A stretch of DNA of 64,000 nucleotides, from the IMG/VR virus record IMGVR_UViG_3300028800_001035, positions 1-64,000 of that record. One strand, 5' to 3'. Position numbers and translations under genes: made by a program. Every line of letters begins with the position of its first letter. Within the stretch, counting starts at the first letter, position 1. The notes below the pieces were generated by a model. It was not told the origin of the DNA, did not search any database, and saw nothing but the letters and a program-made list of their open reading frames with translations. The DNA is from a virus. Below, piece after piece: positions 41,680 through 49,176 of the stretch.

Positions 41680-41879
41680 ATCGTCACTCCTTGTTCCTTG
41701 AAAACCGCGTGCCCGAGCCACGGCGCGATCCGGAGCTCGGTCCCGCTCCATTCGGATTGCGACTTCGGGACGTAGACGGTCACCTGGTCGCCGGAGTCCT
41801 TCGCGACGCGGAAGGCCCAGGCGCGCTCGGTCTCGCGGAAGACGTCGGAGCGGCGAAGGCGGGTCGGGCGGGTTTTCAT
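41676..41879 (-). CDS. hypothetical protein (67 aa)
   Basis: Starts KTRPTRLRRSDVFRETERAW, then FRVAKDSGDQVTVYVPKSQS and IAPWLGHAVFKEQGV. Small alpha/beta. ATG overlaps the upstream stop. Unknown. Confidence 0.5.
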   Translation of the reverse strand: MKTRPTRLRRSDVFRETERAWAFRVAKDSGDQVTVYVPKSQSEWSGTELRIAPWLGHAVFKEQGVTI

Positions 41880-42598
41880 TTCGCGCCGTCCTTGAGGAGC
41901 CGCGTCGGCCATTGCGGGAAGTATTTCCCGAGGACCGAGACATTCTCGATCTGCTTCGTCTTCCAGCGCTCGACCGCCGCGCCCTTGCGGACGGTCAAGA
42001 TCGAGTGCGACCAGACGTGGTCGCCGTCGAGCTCGGCGGCGTCGCACGCGCCGATCTTGGCGACGAGCTTGAGGATGAAGAGGTCGTAGTTGATCGCGGC
42101 GTCCTCCTTGGCGTGCTGGACGAACCGCGCGACGAGGGTCGGCTCCCAAGCGTACTCGCCCTTCTCGCCCATCCGTCGCGCGCCCTTGAGGTCGCGGACG
42201 AACCGATGATATTTCGCGTACTTGTCCTTCGCGAGGTTGTAGCTGATGGTCCCGTATTGAAGGCCGCTCGCGCGGTCCGGATAGGGCGCGAAGCCGTCGA
42301 CGTCGAAGCCGACCGCCTCGAGCTCGACCTTGACCTTGGCGGCGTAGGCGATCGCCCACTTCTCGGCGGCGGCGACGGAGGCGGCCTTGAGCGGGTGGAC
42401 GGCGCGACCGACCGGCTCGCGGCTCGCAATCGTCGCGGCGATCGTCTCGGCGGGAATCTCGGCGGCGTAGGCCGCGTCGATCTCGTCGTTGAGCTCGCGG
42501 AGCCGGTAGACGTGACCGAGGAGCGTCGAGGTCTTCTTGAAATAGGCGGCGCGCTTGGCGGCGGCGACGCGGGCGGCCTTCTCGGATTTTTTGGTCAC
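41876..42598 (-). CDS. hypothetical helical protein (240 aa)
   Basis: GTG overlapping the upstream stop. N-terminal basic helices (TKKSEKAARVAAAKRAAYFK), then EIDAAYAAEIPAETIAATIA and a middle with GLQYGTISYNLAKDKYAKYH and RFVRDLKGARRMGEKGEYAW. No recognised domain; the largest unknown in this small-gene run. Confidence 0.55.
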   Translation of the reverse strand: MTKKSEKAARVAAAKRAAYFKKTSTLLGHVYRLRELNDEIDAAYAAEIPAETIAATIASREPVGRAVHPLKAASVAAAEKWAIAYAAKVKVELEAVGFDVDGFAPYPDRASGLQYGTISYNLAKDKYAKYHRFVRDLKGARRMGEKGEYAWEPTLVARFVQHAKEDAAINYDLFILKLVAKIGACDAAELDGDHVWSHSILTVRKGAAVERWKTKQIENVSVLGKYFPQWPTRLLKDGAK

Positions 42599-42807
42599 GA
42601 CGTCTTCCCCGCTTCCCAAATCGCGCCACCCTTGATCCTGTCGAGGAGTATCTCGGCCTCGGCCTGATCGACGACGCGGACCGAGTCGAAACTCTCGCAG
42701 AGGTCGCGGCCCGCGCAGAGCGCGTCGTTACGGAAGGCGAAGCGGTCGTAGGTCGACCAGTCGCCGGTCTCGTCGATCACTTCGACGGTATATCGTTTGT
42801 CGGTCAC
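42595..42807 (-). CDS. hypothetical protein (70 aa)
   Basis: GTG start. TDKRYTVEVIDETGDWSTYD and LCAGRDLCESFDSVRVVDQA; acidic alpha/beta pattern typical of small phage proteins. Overlaps neighbours by four bases each side. Confidence 0.5.
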   Translation of the reverse strand: MTDKRYTVEVIDETGDWSTYDRFAFRNDALCAGRDLCESFDSVRVVDQAEAEILLDRIKGGAIWEAGKTS

Positions 42808-42974
42808 TTCACACCGCCCTTCGTCGCGGCGATCGCGCAAAGGGCGTTGACCTTCTTGTAGAGCGCGGCGAGCGGGCTGGCGTCAAAAGCGCCCTCGCGA
42901 CCGTCGTCGTCCATCTCCATCGCCTTTTCGACGAGCAGCGCGCGGATTTGTTCTAGTTCTTGATGGGAAAACAT
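42804..42974 (-). CDS. hypothetical protein (56 aa)
   Basis: MFSHQELEQIRALLVEKAME, DDDGREGAFDASPLAALYKK. First gene after promoter copy 2, with the leader ATAACCGGAGACGA right before ATG. Helical, acidic. Unknown. Confidence 0.55.
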   Translation of the reverse strand: MFSHQELEQIRALLVEKAMEMDDDGREGAFDASPLAALYKKVNALCAIAATKGGVK

Positions 42975-43001
42975 TTTGTCGTCTCCGGTTATCTCGGCCC
43001 C

Positions 43002-43032
43002 CATAAGGCCCGATTCCCGGGGAAAAGTAAAG
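43002..43032 (-). promoter_or_regulatory. leftward promoter, copy 2
   Basis: TTTACT (43031-43026), 18-base spacer starting TTTCCCCGGG, then CTTATG (43007-43002), in the same layout as copies 1 and 3. It drives the small-gene run starting at 42974, through a short leader with GGAG. Confidence 0.65.
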
Positions 43033-43037
43033 CGGGT

Positions 43038-43394
43038 TCATCGCCCGAAGCGGAACCCCCGCTTTTCCCAAAACGAGACGAGCCGGGGGTCGGCGGCGGC
43101 CTCCCAAGCGTGGACCGTCACCTTCGAGACCGACCGGGCCTCGGCGACGGCTTCGAGGGTCAAGCCGGACCGGCGGCGGGCGAGGGCGAGGAGGAGCTCC
43201 GGCGACGCCGTCTGAACGCCGAACTTCGGCGAAACGGGCGAGGGCCGCCGGTCCTTCTCAATCTCGATCAAGACGTTCTCGGTCACACCGAGCCGCGCCG
43301 CCATCTCGACCTGGGTCAGCTCGAGGACCTTCCGAACGAGCCAGGCGGTCTCCCCCGGGGTCCTTTTGGTCAAATCCTTGTTATTTTGTTTCAA
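43038..43394 (-). CDS. double HTH (XRE-like) regulator (118 aa)
   Basis: Two helix-turn-helix-like parts: ETAWLVRKVLELTQVEMAAR-LGV (about 15-40) and a second ELLLALARRRSGLTLEAVAE-ARSVSKVTVHAWE (about 66-100). Both follow the Cro/C1 or MerR-like repeat pattern. Encoded 6 bp upstream of promoter copy 2, so it could control it. Target unknown. Confidence 0.7.
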   Translation of the reverse strand: MKQNNKDLTKRTPGETAWLVRKVLELTQVEMAARLGVTENVLIEIEKDRRPSPVSPKFGVQTASPELLLALARRRSGLTLEAVAEARSVSKVTVHAWEAAADPRLVSFWEKRGFRFGR

Positions 43395-43421
43395 TTCGCT
43401 CTCCGTCGATTTTGAGGGGGT

Positions 43422-43928
43422 CTACGCGGCCTCGGGCGGCCCGGGGTCCGATCCTACCGGCCCGACCCGCCGAGCCGGTTCTCCGCCGCCCGCTCGAGGC
43501 CCCGTCAAGGCCCGGAGGACCCTCCCGGTCGGGAAATTGCCCTTCCCGAAGGCCCTCGCGACGAAGAAGGCGTCTCCGGCCCGGACGGCGTCCTCGAAGA
43601 CCCCCCTGATCCCGGCGGGCTCGAAGAGGAAGTGCCAGGGGGGCGCTTTGAGGAGGAGGAAGGCCCGCCCCCCGGCGGCGGTCCAATCCTCGGCGAAGGC
43701 GACTTGCTCGAGCGTCAAGGTCTCGACGTGAAGCCGCGTCGCATCCCGCTTCGGGAAGCCGTCGATCGACTTGAGCTCGATCCAGCCGGTCGCGGCGTTC
43801 CCGTTCGGGGCGCGGAGGGCGTAGGCGACGTCGGGAACGCCGAGCGCGGTCGAGGTCTCGATCCGGACGAGCTTCCCGAACGGGGAGAGGTTGTCGCGGA
43901 CGGTCGACCAGTAGGCGTCTTCCCTCAC
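43422..43928 (-). CDS. PD-(D/E)XK nuclease (Holliday-junction-resolvase-like, 168 aa)
   Basis: GTG 43928 overlapping the upstream stop. The nuclease core is STALGVPDVAYAL (PD) followed about 20 residues later by GWIELKSI (E-x-K), then VETLTLEQVAFAEDWTAAGG and RAFLLLK, as in VRR-NUC/Hjc-type enzymes. May resolve recombination junctions or trim DNA for packaging. Pro/Gly/Arg-rich tail. Confidence 0.7.
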   Translation of the reverse strand: MREDAYWSTVRDNLSPFGKLVRIETSTALGVPDVAYALRAPNGNAATGWIELKSIDGFPKRDATRLHVETLTLEQVAFAEDWTAAGGRAFLLLKAPPWHFLFEPAGIRGVFEDAVRAGDAFFVARAFGKGNFPTGRVLRALTGPRAGGGEPARRVGPVGSDPGPPEAA

Positions 43929-44320
43929 GCCCGACCCTCCGCCCGCTTGGCGAACTTCTCGAGGCCCTCGAACTGTGCCCGCGAGAGCCGCCCGTTCCGG
44001 TCCCATTGATCCTTGATGCTCGCGATGAAGTCGTTTGCCTCTCCGCGCGGGTCCTTGCTCAAGACGGTCTCGAACATATCGTCGACGACCTTTGCGAAGG
44101 CAGCCTTCCGCACCGCCTCGGCGGACGGCTCCGTCTTCGCGTCGCGCGGCTCGATCTCGACCTCGACCTTGATAACGCGGTCGAGGACGCGATCCCAGGT
44201 CGTGTCCGACTTGCGGATGATCTCGTTCGCCGAGTTGATCGCGGTTAGCTTCTCCTGGTCCGCGCCGGAGAGCGTCATATTCATTAGTTTTTTGAGTCGG
44301 CGAAAATCCTCGAGCTTCAA
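43925..44320 (-). CDS. hypothetical protein (131 aa)
   Basis: TTG 44320 overlaps the exonuclease stop and has AAGAGGTG upstream. LKLEDFRRLKKLMNMTLSGA, EKLTAINSANEIIRKSDTTW, then VEVEIEPRDAKTEPSAEAVR. Helical, acidic. Often small proteins next to exonucleases are nuclease regulators, but that is a guess. Confidence 0.5.
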   Translation of the reverse strand: MKLEDFRRLKKLMNMTLSGADQEKLTAINSANEIIRKSDTTWDRVLDRVIKVEVEIEPRDAKTEPSAEAVRKAAFAKVVDDMFETVLSKDPRGEANDFIASIKDQWDRNGRLSRAQFEGLEKFAKRAEGRA

Positions 44321-44985
44321 AACAGCACCTCTTGTTTTTGCATATCTTCGCGGAGCGCAGCGACCGCGCCGTCGAGGACGGTCCGCCCTTCGTTGCGCCG
44401 CTTGATCTCGAAGTAGACCTCCGCCGCCGCGCGGCAATCGGCGAGCGCGCCGTGAGCGCCGGGATAGTCGCGCCCGAAGAAGAAGCGGTACGCCTCGGTC
44501 AGCTTCGGGGTCTTGAATTGGTCCGCCCGGCCCCAGCGGATCATCTGTTCGGTCGCGGGAAGGCGACAATGCGGCGACGCGAGCTCGGTCGTGTCGATCA
44601 CCTCGCCCGGCCCGGGGAGCGTGACGGGCTTGCCGTTGCGCGCGATCGCTTGCCGCATTATCGCGAGGTCGAACTTCGGATTGTGCGCGATGATCGCGTC
44701 GGCGCGAGAACGGAGGTGGACGTAGGCCGGGACGACGAGGGAGAGCGGGACGCCAAACTCCTCGGCGACCGCCGTCGTTATACCGTGAACGCGCACGGCG
44801 GAGTCGGGGATAACGTAGCGGCCTTCGGGGCGGACGATCAACTCGAGCGTCGCGAACTCCGCGCCGTTGTCTCCGTCGACGAGGAGGCAGCCGAGCTGGA
44901 CGAGCGGCGGCTGCGCCGGGTGATCGTCGGCGAGGCGGTCGCTCGGGATGCCGCAGGTCTCGGTGTCGAGGAAGAGGAGTTTCAA
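44317..44985 (-). CDS. DEDD 3'-5' exonuclease (DnaQ/RNase T-like, 222 aa)
   Basis: Exo I LFLDTETCG (D, E); Exo II AHNPKFDLAIM (D); Exo III HGALADCRAAAE (H-x4-D). This is the DEDDh pattern of DnaQ-type proofreading or trimming exonucleases. Separate from the polymerase gene at 47209, which has its own exonuclease-like part. May process DNA ends or RNA. Confidence 0.85.
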   Translation of the reverse strand: MKLLFLDTETCGIPSDRLADDHPAQPPLVQLGCLLVDGDNGAEFATLELIVRPEGRYVIPDSAVRVHGITTAVAEEFGVPLSLVVPAYVHLRSRADAIIAHNPKFDLAIMRQAIARNGKPVTLPGPGEVIDTTELASPHCRLPATEQMIRWGRADQFKTPKLTEAYRFFFGRDYPGAHGALADCRAAAEVYFEIKRRNEGRTVLDGAVAALREDMQKQEVLF

Positions 44986-44995
44986 GAGAGGCCCC

Positions 44996-45118
44996 TTATT
45001 TCAGTACCCGTAGAAATTCCAAAACGGCGTCCGCCGTTCTAGTCGCTATAACCATCTGCTGCGGATCGCCATCTGGGTGATTTTTCGTCGGCAAAAATCG
45101 CCTATCCTGCGCTAACAT
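44996..45118 (-). CDS. small protein (40 aa), small-gene array
   Basis: ATG 45118 with GGTGAG upstream: MLAQDRRFLPTKNHPDGDPQ then QMVIATRTADAVLEFLRVLK. The same frame stays open to an ATG at 45250, giving 84 residues with a CxCGGCxNC start; that extension overlaps a better-looking tiny gene, so I prefer the short form. Unknown. Confidence 0.45.
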   Translation of the reverse strand: MLAQDRRFLPTKNHPDGDPQQMVIATRTADAVLEFLRVLK

Positions 45119-45180
45119 AACAATCTCACCACAGATCGGAGTCAGGTTTATTCGTTTCCGAAAACACCGCATAAGGTCCC

Positions 45181-45264
45181 TCAATCGTAAGTTCGGAAAG
45201 CGGCGTGGAGCGCAATTAGCGCAACCACCGCAATTGCAACCCATTGCCATTGATCTGTAGTCAT
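45181..45264 (-). CDS. tiny membrane protein (27 aa), small-gene array
   Basis: MTTDQWQWVAIAVVALIALH followed by AAFRTYD: one short span. AGGGAACGACGTT precedes ATG, the RBS form used throughout this array. Member of a row of tiny genes whose DNA is lower in GC than the rest of the block. Confidence 0.45.
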   Translation of the reverse strand: MTTDQWQWVAIAVVALIALHAAFRTYD

Positions 45265-45278
45265 AACGTCGTTCCCTT

Positions 45279-45491
45279 CTAAATCTTAGTCAGGCCATTG
45301 GGATAAGCCTTGAACCATTCTCGGTCATACGAGCCCCGGTAACCGTCGAATTGCACATCGACCGTATCTCCGACACGATCAACGACGCCCTCCTTGCCAT
45401 TCATGTGTCGCACCCTATCGCCGTCAGCGAACTGAAATTCAAAAAACGCCTTGCCGCAGGTCGGACAATGTTTGACGATTTGATATGACAT
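45279..45491 (-). CDS. small protein with CxxC (70 aa), small-gene array
   Basis: VKHCPTCGKAFFEFQFADGD, DRVGDTVDVQFDGYRGSYDR. A single CPTC plus a beta-rich body. RBS AGGGACGTTCG lies upstream. Unknown function; possibly a small zinc or nucleic-acid binder. Confidence 0.55.
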   Translation of the reverse strand: MSYQIVKHCPTCGKAFFEFQFADGDRVRHMNGKEGVVDRVGDTVDVQFDGYRGSYDREWFKAYPNGLTKI

Positions 45492-45500
45492 CGAACGTCC

Positions 45501-45746
45501 CTATTCTGTTGGTGGTGAAGAAGGCGGCGGGGGTGGGGGAACAGGATCGAACTGCTTTCCAGGGTCCGCCAGTAGCGCGAAAATCTCGCTCGCTGTCTTT
45601 CCTTGCGGGTAAACCATCTGGAAGTCGCCCTTTTCCAAATCTTGGAAATAGAGTCCGACCGTGAACCTAGCGCCTAAGTCATACGGAACGCGCGGCTGGT
45701 TATCAGCCGGATCGTCCGCAATGTATTCCCACCAATCTGGTCTCAT
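45501..45746 (-). CDS. small protein with polyproline tail (81 aa), small-gene array
   Basis: RPDWWEYIADDPADNQPRVP and ARFTVGLYFQDLEKGDFQMV, ending VPPPPPPSSPPTE. RBS GGGGGCGGCT upstream of ATG. Unknown. Confidence 0.55.
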   Translation of the reverse strand: MRPDWWEYIADDPADNQPRVPYDLGARFTVGLYFQDLEKGDFQMVYPQGKTASEIFALLADPGKQFDPVPPPPPPSSPPTE

Positions 45747-45755
45747 AGCCGCCCC

Positions 45756-45851
45756 CTATTCTTCGTAATTGCCAGTGATAAGAGCAGTCAACGCTACGCA
45801 ACCCATTCCGAGCGGCCCAATGAAGCCAAGGTAGAAAAGCCAATCGCTCAT
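45756..45851 (-). CDS. tiny membrane protein (31 aa), small-gene array
   Basis: MSDWLFYLGFIGPLGMGCVA then LTALITGNYEE: one hydrophobic helix. AAGGGGACGTT precedes ATG. Unknown. Confidence 0.5.
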   Translation of the reverse strand: MSDWLFYLGFIGPLGMGCVALTALITGNYEE

Positions 45852-45866
45852 AACGTCCCCTTCCTG

Positions 45867-46034
45867 TTAGTGGTTGATCTGGCAATCAATGCGCCCGCAA
45901 TCCGGACATTCATTCGTGTCCGCCGCCGTGATGCGCCTGCACGACGGGCAGAGAATGCGATGTTTGCTCTCGGCCATGAACGACCGCTCGCAGTTGGCAC
46001 ACCGGCATTCGTATTGCGGCGTTTCTGGTTCCAT
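45867..46034 (-). CDS. double zinc-ribbon small protein (55 aa), small-gene array
   Basis: Three metal-like Cys pairs in order: CRCANCERSF, ILCPSCRRI and ECPDCGRIDC. The spacing suits one or two zinc ribbons. Such small ribbons bind nucleic acid or partner proteins, for instance RNA polymerase. RBS GGGGACGGCT upstream. Confidence 0.6.
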   Translation of the reverse strand: MEPETPQYECRCANCERSFMAESKHRILCPSCRRITAADTNECPDCGRIDCQINH

Positions 46035-46045
46035 AGCCGTCCCCA

Positions 46046-46288
46046 TTAAACTTTCTTGTTAAGGGCTTGCCTGCCCGCTTCGGTCACAACGTAGATGGTG
46101 TCCCGCCCGTTATTGATTGTGCGAGCGGCGCGCATGAACCCAAGCTGCACCAGGCTGTCGATGGTCGATTGATCGGCATGACAACCGGCAGTCTCGGCGC
46201 AGAAATAATTGCGGTAACTTTCCGTTGAGCGGTCTAGCCCCAACGAGTGCCGTATAATGTCTTTCTCAGGTTCGCGCAGCACGCCCAT
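46046..46288 (-). CDS. winged-helix-like small protein (80 aa), small-gene array
   Basis: EKDIIRHSLGLDRSTESYRN, then TIDSLVQLGFMRAARTINNG and RDTIYVVTEAGRQALNK. The DSLVQLGF ... T-x-AG-x-x-AL pattern resembles the end of a MarR/PadR-type winged helix. Possible transcription regulator; modest confidence. RBS AGGGACCAAGG lies upstream. Confidence 0.55.
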   Translation of the reverse strand: MGVLREPEKDIIRHSLGLDRSTESYRNYFCAETAGCHADQSTIDSLVQLGFMRAARTINNGRDTIYVVTEAGRQALNKKV

Positions 46289-46297
46289 CCTTGGTCC

Positions 46298-46456
46298 CTA
46301 TTCCGCTGAGGTTGAAGTGTCCGGCACCGGGTCGCGGTAACCGTTTGCGAGTAAATTGCGGCGGCGCTCCGCTTCTTGCTTCGGGTCAAAGTCTATGGTG
46401 ATGACTTTGGTCCCAACTCTTGCGGGAGGAATGCTCTGATCGGTGCGAATTTTCAT
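46298..46456 (-). CDS. small protein (52 aa), small-gene array
   Basis: MKIRTDQSIPPARVGTKVIT, IDFDPKQEAERRRNLLANGY. RBS AGGGGAGGCGACGTT upstream. Unknown function. Confidence 0.5.
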   Translation of the reverse strand: MKIRTDQSIPPARVGTKVITIDFDPKQEAERRRNLLANGYRDPVPDTSTSAE

Positions 46457-46659
46457 AACGTCGCCTCCCCTGCTGCTTCGAGTGCTTTGCGGATGCGATA
46501 TTGCGTCTCCGCGAAATTCGACTTGAACCATTCTATGGTCGGCCCTTCCGGCGCGTGGTGTGTCAGCGCCCCGGCAATGACGTAGCGCAGGGTCATCACC
46601 TTCTGCCGCAGACGCGTATTCTCGTTCAACACTTCTGCCAGGGCATCGTGTGCGTCCAT
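46453..46659 (-). CDS. small helical protein (68 aa), small-gene array
   Basis: MDAHDALAEVLNENTRLRQK and VIAGALTHHAPEGPTIEWFK, then AETQYRIRKALEAAGEAT. Two helices. The TGA overlaps the next gene's ATG (ATGA). RBS AGGGGACCGACG upstream. Unknown. Confidence 0.5.
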   Translation of the reverse strand: MDAHDALAEVLNENTRLRQKVMTLRYVIAGALTHHAPEGPTIEWFKSNFAETQYRIRKALEAAGEATL

Positions 46660-46673
46660 CGTCGGTCCCCTTT

Positions 46674-46961
46674 CTACAAACAACCGAACAACGCGCGAAG
46701 CGTCGGAGCTTCCTTGATCGCGCGCGTTAGGCCTACGATTCCTTCAATCAATCCCGGCGGAAGTCCGACAACGCGGACTTCGCCGATCGTCCTCGACTCC
46801 GCCGTCGCGCCGACGAAGAGCGTCCCGCGACCGCGAAGGCAGGCGATCGCCGCGCGAAGCGTCTCCGCGCCGCGCCCTTCGAGGAACGAAGTCTTCTCGG
46901 GTACGCCGAGGACGCGGAGCGCGATCTCCGCCTCGCGGCTCCGGGAATAGCCGACGATCAC
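46674..46961 (-). CDS. hypothetical protein (95 aa)
   Basis: GTG start overlapping the upstream stop. VGYSRSREAEIALRVLGVPE, GRGAETLRAAIACLRGRGTL, FVGATAESRTIGEVRVVGLP. Composition returns to the GC-rich block norm, so it belongs with the polymerase run. An alpha/beta pattern with no clear family; a resolvase-like start was considered and not supported. Confidence 0.5.
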   Translation of the reverse strand: MIVGYSRSREAEIALRVLGVPEKTSFLEGRGAETLRAAIACLRGRGTLFVGATAESRTIGEVRVVGLPPGLIEGIVGLTRAIKEAPTLRALFGCL

Positions 46962-47212
46962 CTTTGCCTCCTGATCTTGCCTTCAACCTTGCGCTCCCGC
47001 GCCGCCGCCTGCTTGTTGATCTCGGCGGTCGCCTCCCCGGCGATCCCGCCGAAGATAGCGCCCGCAACGAAGAGCGCAAACATCCGCTCCTTCTCGAGCT
47101 TTAGTATAAAATCCTTCGGACCAATCTCAGACGAGGTATATCCCGGCATCTCCGCCGCAAGGTAGTCCTCGAAGGCGTTCTCGAGCGATTCCTTGGAAAC
47201 AGAATATGTCAC
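46958..47212 (-). CDS. hypothetical protein with hydrophobic segment (84 aa)
   Basis: GTG overlaps the polymerase stop. VSKESLENAFEDYLAAEMPG, then RMFALFVAGAIFGGIAGEAT and a basic helix to the end. Possibly membrane-associated. Unknown. Confidence 0.5.
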   Translation of the reverse strand: MTYSVSKESLENAFEDYLAAEMPGYTSSEIGPKDFILKLEKERMFALFVAGAIFGGIAGEATAEINKQAAARERKVEGKIRRQR

Positions 47213-49176
47213 AGCGCCTCTCCCCACGTCCGCCCCGTCTTCGCCTCGACGAGGACCGGGACCTTGAGCTTGATCGCGTTCGGCATCACGTCCTCGTGAA
47301 GCTCGCGCCAAGCCTCGCGGCCCCGCGCCGTCCTCGGGATCGAGGAGTTGAGTTCGTCGTAGATCGTAAGTAGGTACGGCCCCAAGGCGTCCGATGCGGT
47401 CAATCCGCGATCGACGCCGTCGACCATCGCCTTCTTGATTATATCCGCGTTCGACGATTGCATCTTCTTGTTGAGCGCCGTGTAGGTGTGATAGCGGACG
47501 ATGTTCGGCCCGTATTCCTTCTCGGCCTCGGCCCGGCGGAGCGGCGTCGCGGGATTGTCCCAGTTCTTCTTCGCGGGCTCCCAGAGCAGGAACCGCTGGC
47601 GTCGCCGGAGGATCGAGCGGACGAAGCCGTGCTTCTCCGCGTACTTCTGCGCCGCGTCGAACGTATCCTTGTTGAACGGTAGCTTCGCGTCGTAGAGGTC
47701 GATGAAGGCCTGCGCCTCTTGCTTCGAGATGCCTAGCATCTCGCCGATCTTGTTCGCGCGGGCCCCATAGGTCTTGCCGAAGTTTAGGTTCTTGACATAT
47801 TTCCGCCGCTTCTTGTCCTCCGGCGGGATGCCAGCCATCTCGGCGCACATCTTGTGGTAGTCGGTCCTCGGGTCCTCGTTGTAGGTCCGCCGGACGGATT
47901 CCGCGCTCGGCCCGACCGCGAAGTGCGCGAGGAGCCGATACTCGATCTGCGAAAAGTCCGCCGAACCCCAATCCTCGCCGTCCTCCGGAAGGAAAAGCCC
48001 CCTGATCAGGGGGGCGACGTCGCGGAGATCTTCGTCGGCGCGGTCGTCGTCGCGGCTCGGGATGTTGGCGAGGTTCGGGTTCGCGCTCGCCGTCCGCGCG
48101 ATCGTACCGCCGCCGTCGTCCTTGAGTTGCTTCCACTCGCAATGTATCCGGCCCTTGACGTTCGAGCCGATGATCGTCCCGTCCATAAAGGTCGAGAGGA
48201 GGGTTTGAACCTTCCTCCCGTTGTAGATCGCGGAGCAGAGCGGGTCGCCGAGGCGGGCGGTTAGCCAACCCTTCGTAATCGAATCTTTCCCGGACTTCGG
48301 CGTCTTCGGGATTTGGTGCCCGTTCGCGCGAAGCGCGTCGGTGAAGCTCTCCGGGATTGAGAGCTCGGCCTTCGGGCTCGAGAGCCGCCGAACCTCGGCG
48401 AGGAGGCGGTCGCGGACGCGGACGAGGCCCTCGCGGGTCCGGATCGCGCCCGCGACGTCGACGCGAACGCCGCGCCGCGTCATATCGACCAAGGGGCGGA
48501 CGAGGCGGCGCTCGATCTCCCAGACCGGGAGGAGCTCCTCGGCGGCGAGCTTCTCGCGCTGGAGCTTGATGATCCGGAGCGGGCGGTCGACGTCGGCGAG
48601 CGCATAGGGCCCGGCGTGCGAGGAGTGGAGCTTCCAGACGTTCGACTTGATCTGCGAATCCGTCTTCCAGCCGCGCGCGTTGGCGGCCTTGCGGAGAAGC
48701 TCCTCGTCCTTGCCTTGCCCGAGGTAGTCGCGGGCGAGCGCGTCGAGGTTGAACTCGTAGCGCCATTCGTCGAGCAACGGCTCCGCGATTTGAACGTCGT
48801 CGAACGCCTCGACGAGCGGGAACGTCACGCCGTTCTCCGCGAGCCAGTCGAGGTCGTAGGCGAGCTTCGCGCCGACGACGGTCCCCCGGAAGGCGTTAAG
48901 CTCCTCGCGGGCCCAAGCCCAGACGATCCGCTCGTCGAGGTTGCCGCCGCCTTCGTGGCGAACGGGAAAGTACCAGCGGCGACCGTCTTCGGTCCCGACC
49001 GCGAGGCCGACGACGTAGTTGCCGGGGCGTCGGACGCCGGGGCCGAGCTCGGCGATTTGCGTATCCTTGGTCTCGACGTCGACGGCGAGATCGCCGAAGC
49101 GCGGCAAGCTCGGAAGCTCAGCGGGCGGATGCCAGGCCGGGACGTCCTCGAGCTCGACGGCGGAGAGGAGGTTCAA
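47209..49176 (-). CDS. family A DNA polymerase with 3'-5' exonuclease domain
   Basis: 655 residues. Exo domain: LAVDVETKD (about 29-37), GAKLAYDLDWL and YALADVDR (Y-x3-D). Polymerase motifs: A ADFSQIEYR (about 404-412), O-helix RRKYVKNLNFGKTYGARA with K, F and YG, C TIYDELNSS (about 602-610). Length and order fit T7-like and other phage PolA enzymes. Motif C is YDE where most family A enzymes have HDE. Main replicative polymerase of the phage. Confidence 0.92.
   Translation of the reverse strand: MNLLSAVELEDVPAWHPPAELPSLPRFGDLAVDVETKDTQIAELGPGVRRPGNYVVGLAVGTEDGRRWYFPVRHEGGGNLDERIVWAWAREELNAFRGTVVGAKLAYDLDWLAENGVTFPLVEAFDDVQIAEPLLDEWRYEFNLDALARDYLGQGKDEELLRKAANARGWKTDSQIKSNVWKLHSSHAGPYALADVDRPLRIIKLQREKLAAEELLPVWEIERRLVRPLVDMTRRGVRVDVAGAIRTREGLVRVRDRLLAEVRRLSSPKAELSIPESFTDALRANGHQIPKTPKSGKDSITKGWLTARLGDPLCSAIYNGRKVQTLLSTFMDGTIIGSNVKGRIHCEWKQLKDDGGGTIARTASANPNLANIPSRDDDRADEDLRDVAPLIRGLFLPEDGEDWGSADFSQIEYRLLAHFAVGPSAESVRRTYNEDPRTDYHKMCAEMAGIPPEDKKRRKYVKNLNFGKTYGARANKIGEMLGISKQEAQAFIDLYDAKLPFNKDTFDAAQKYAEKHGFVRSILRRRQRFLLWEPAKKNWDNPATPLRRAEAEKEYGPNIVRYHTYTALNKKMQSSNADIIKKAMVDGVDRGLTASDALGPYLLTIYDELNSSIPRTARGREAWRELHEDVMPNAIKLKVPVLVEAKTGRTWGEAL

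Noticed and set aside
45119-45250. N-terminal extension giving an 84-residue CxCGGCxNC protein
   Set aside because: The extension overlaps a tiny membrane gene (45181-45264) with a better RBS, and the part from 45118 has its own SD-like site. The cysteines arise from codons of the other frame.
46674-46961. Possible serine-recombinase start (VGYSRSR)
   Set aside because: The catalytic Ser motif and following arginines of resolvases are absent and the protein is only 95 residues; left as hypothetical.
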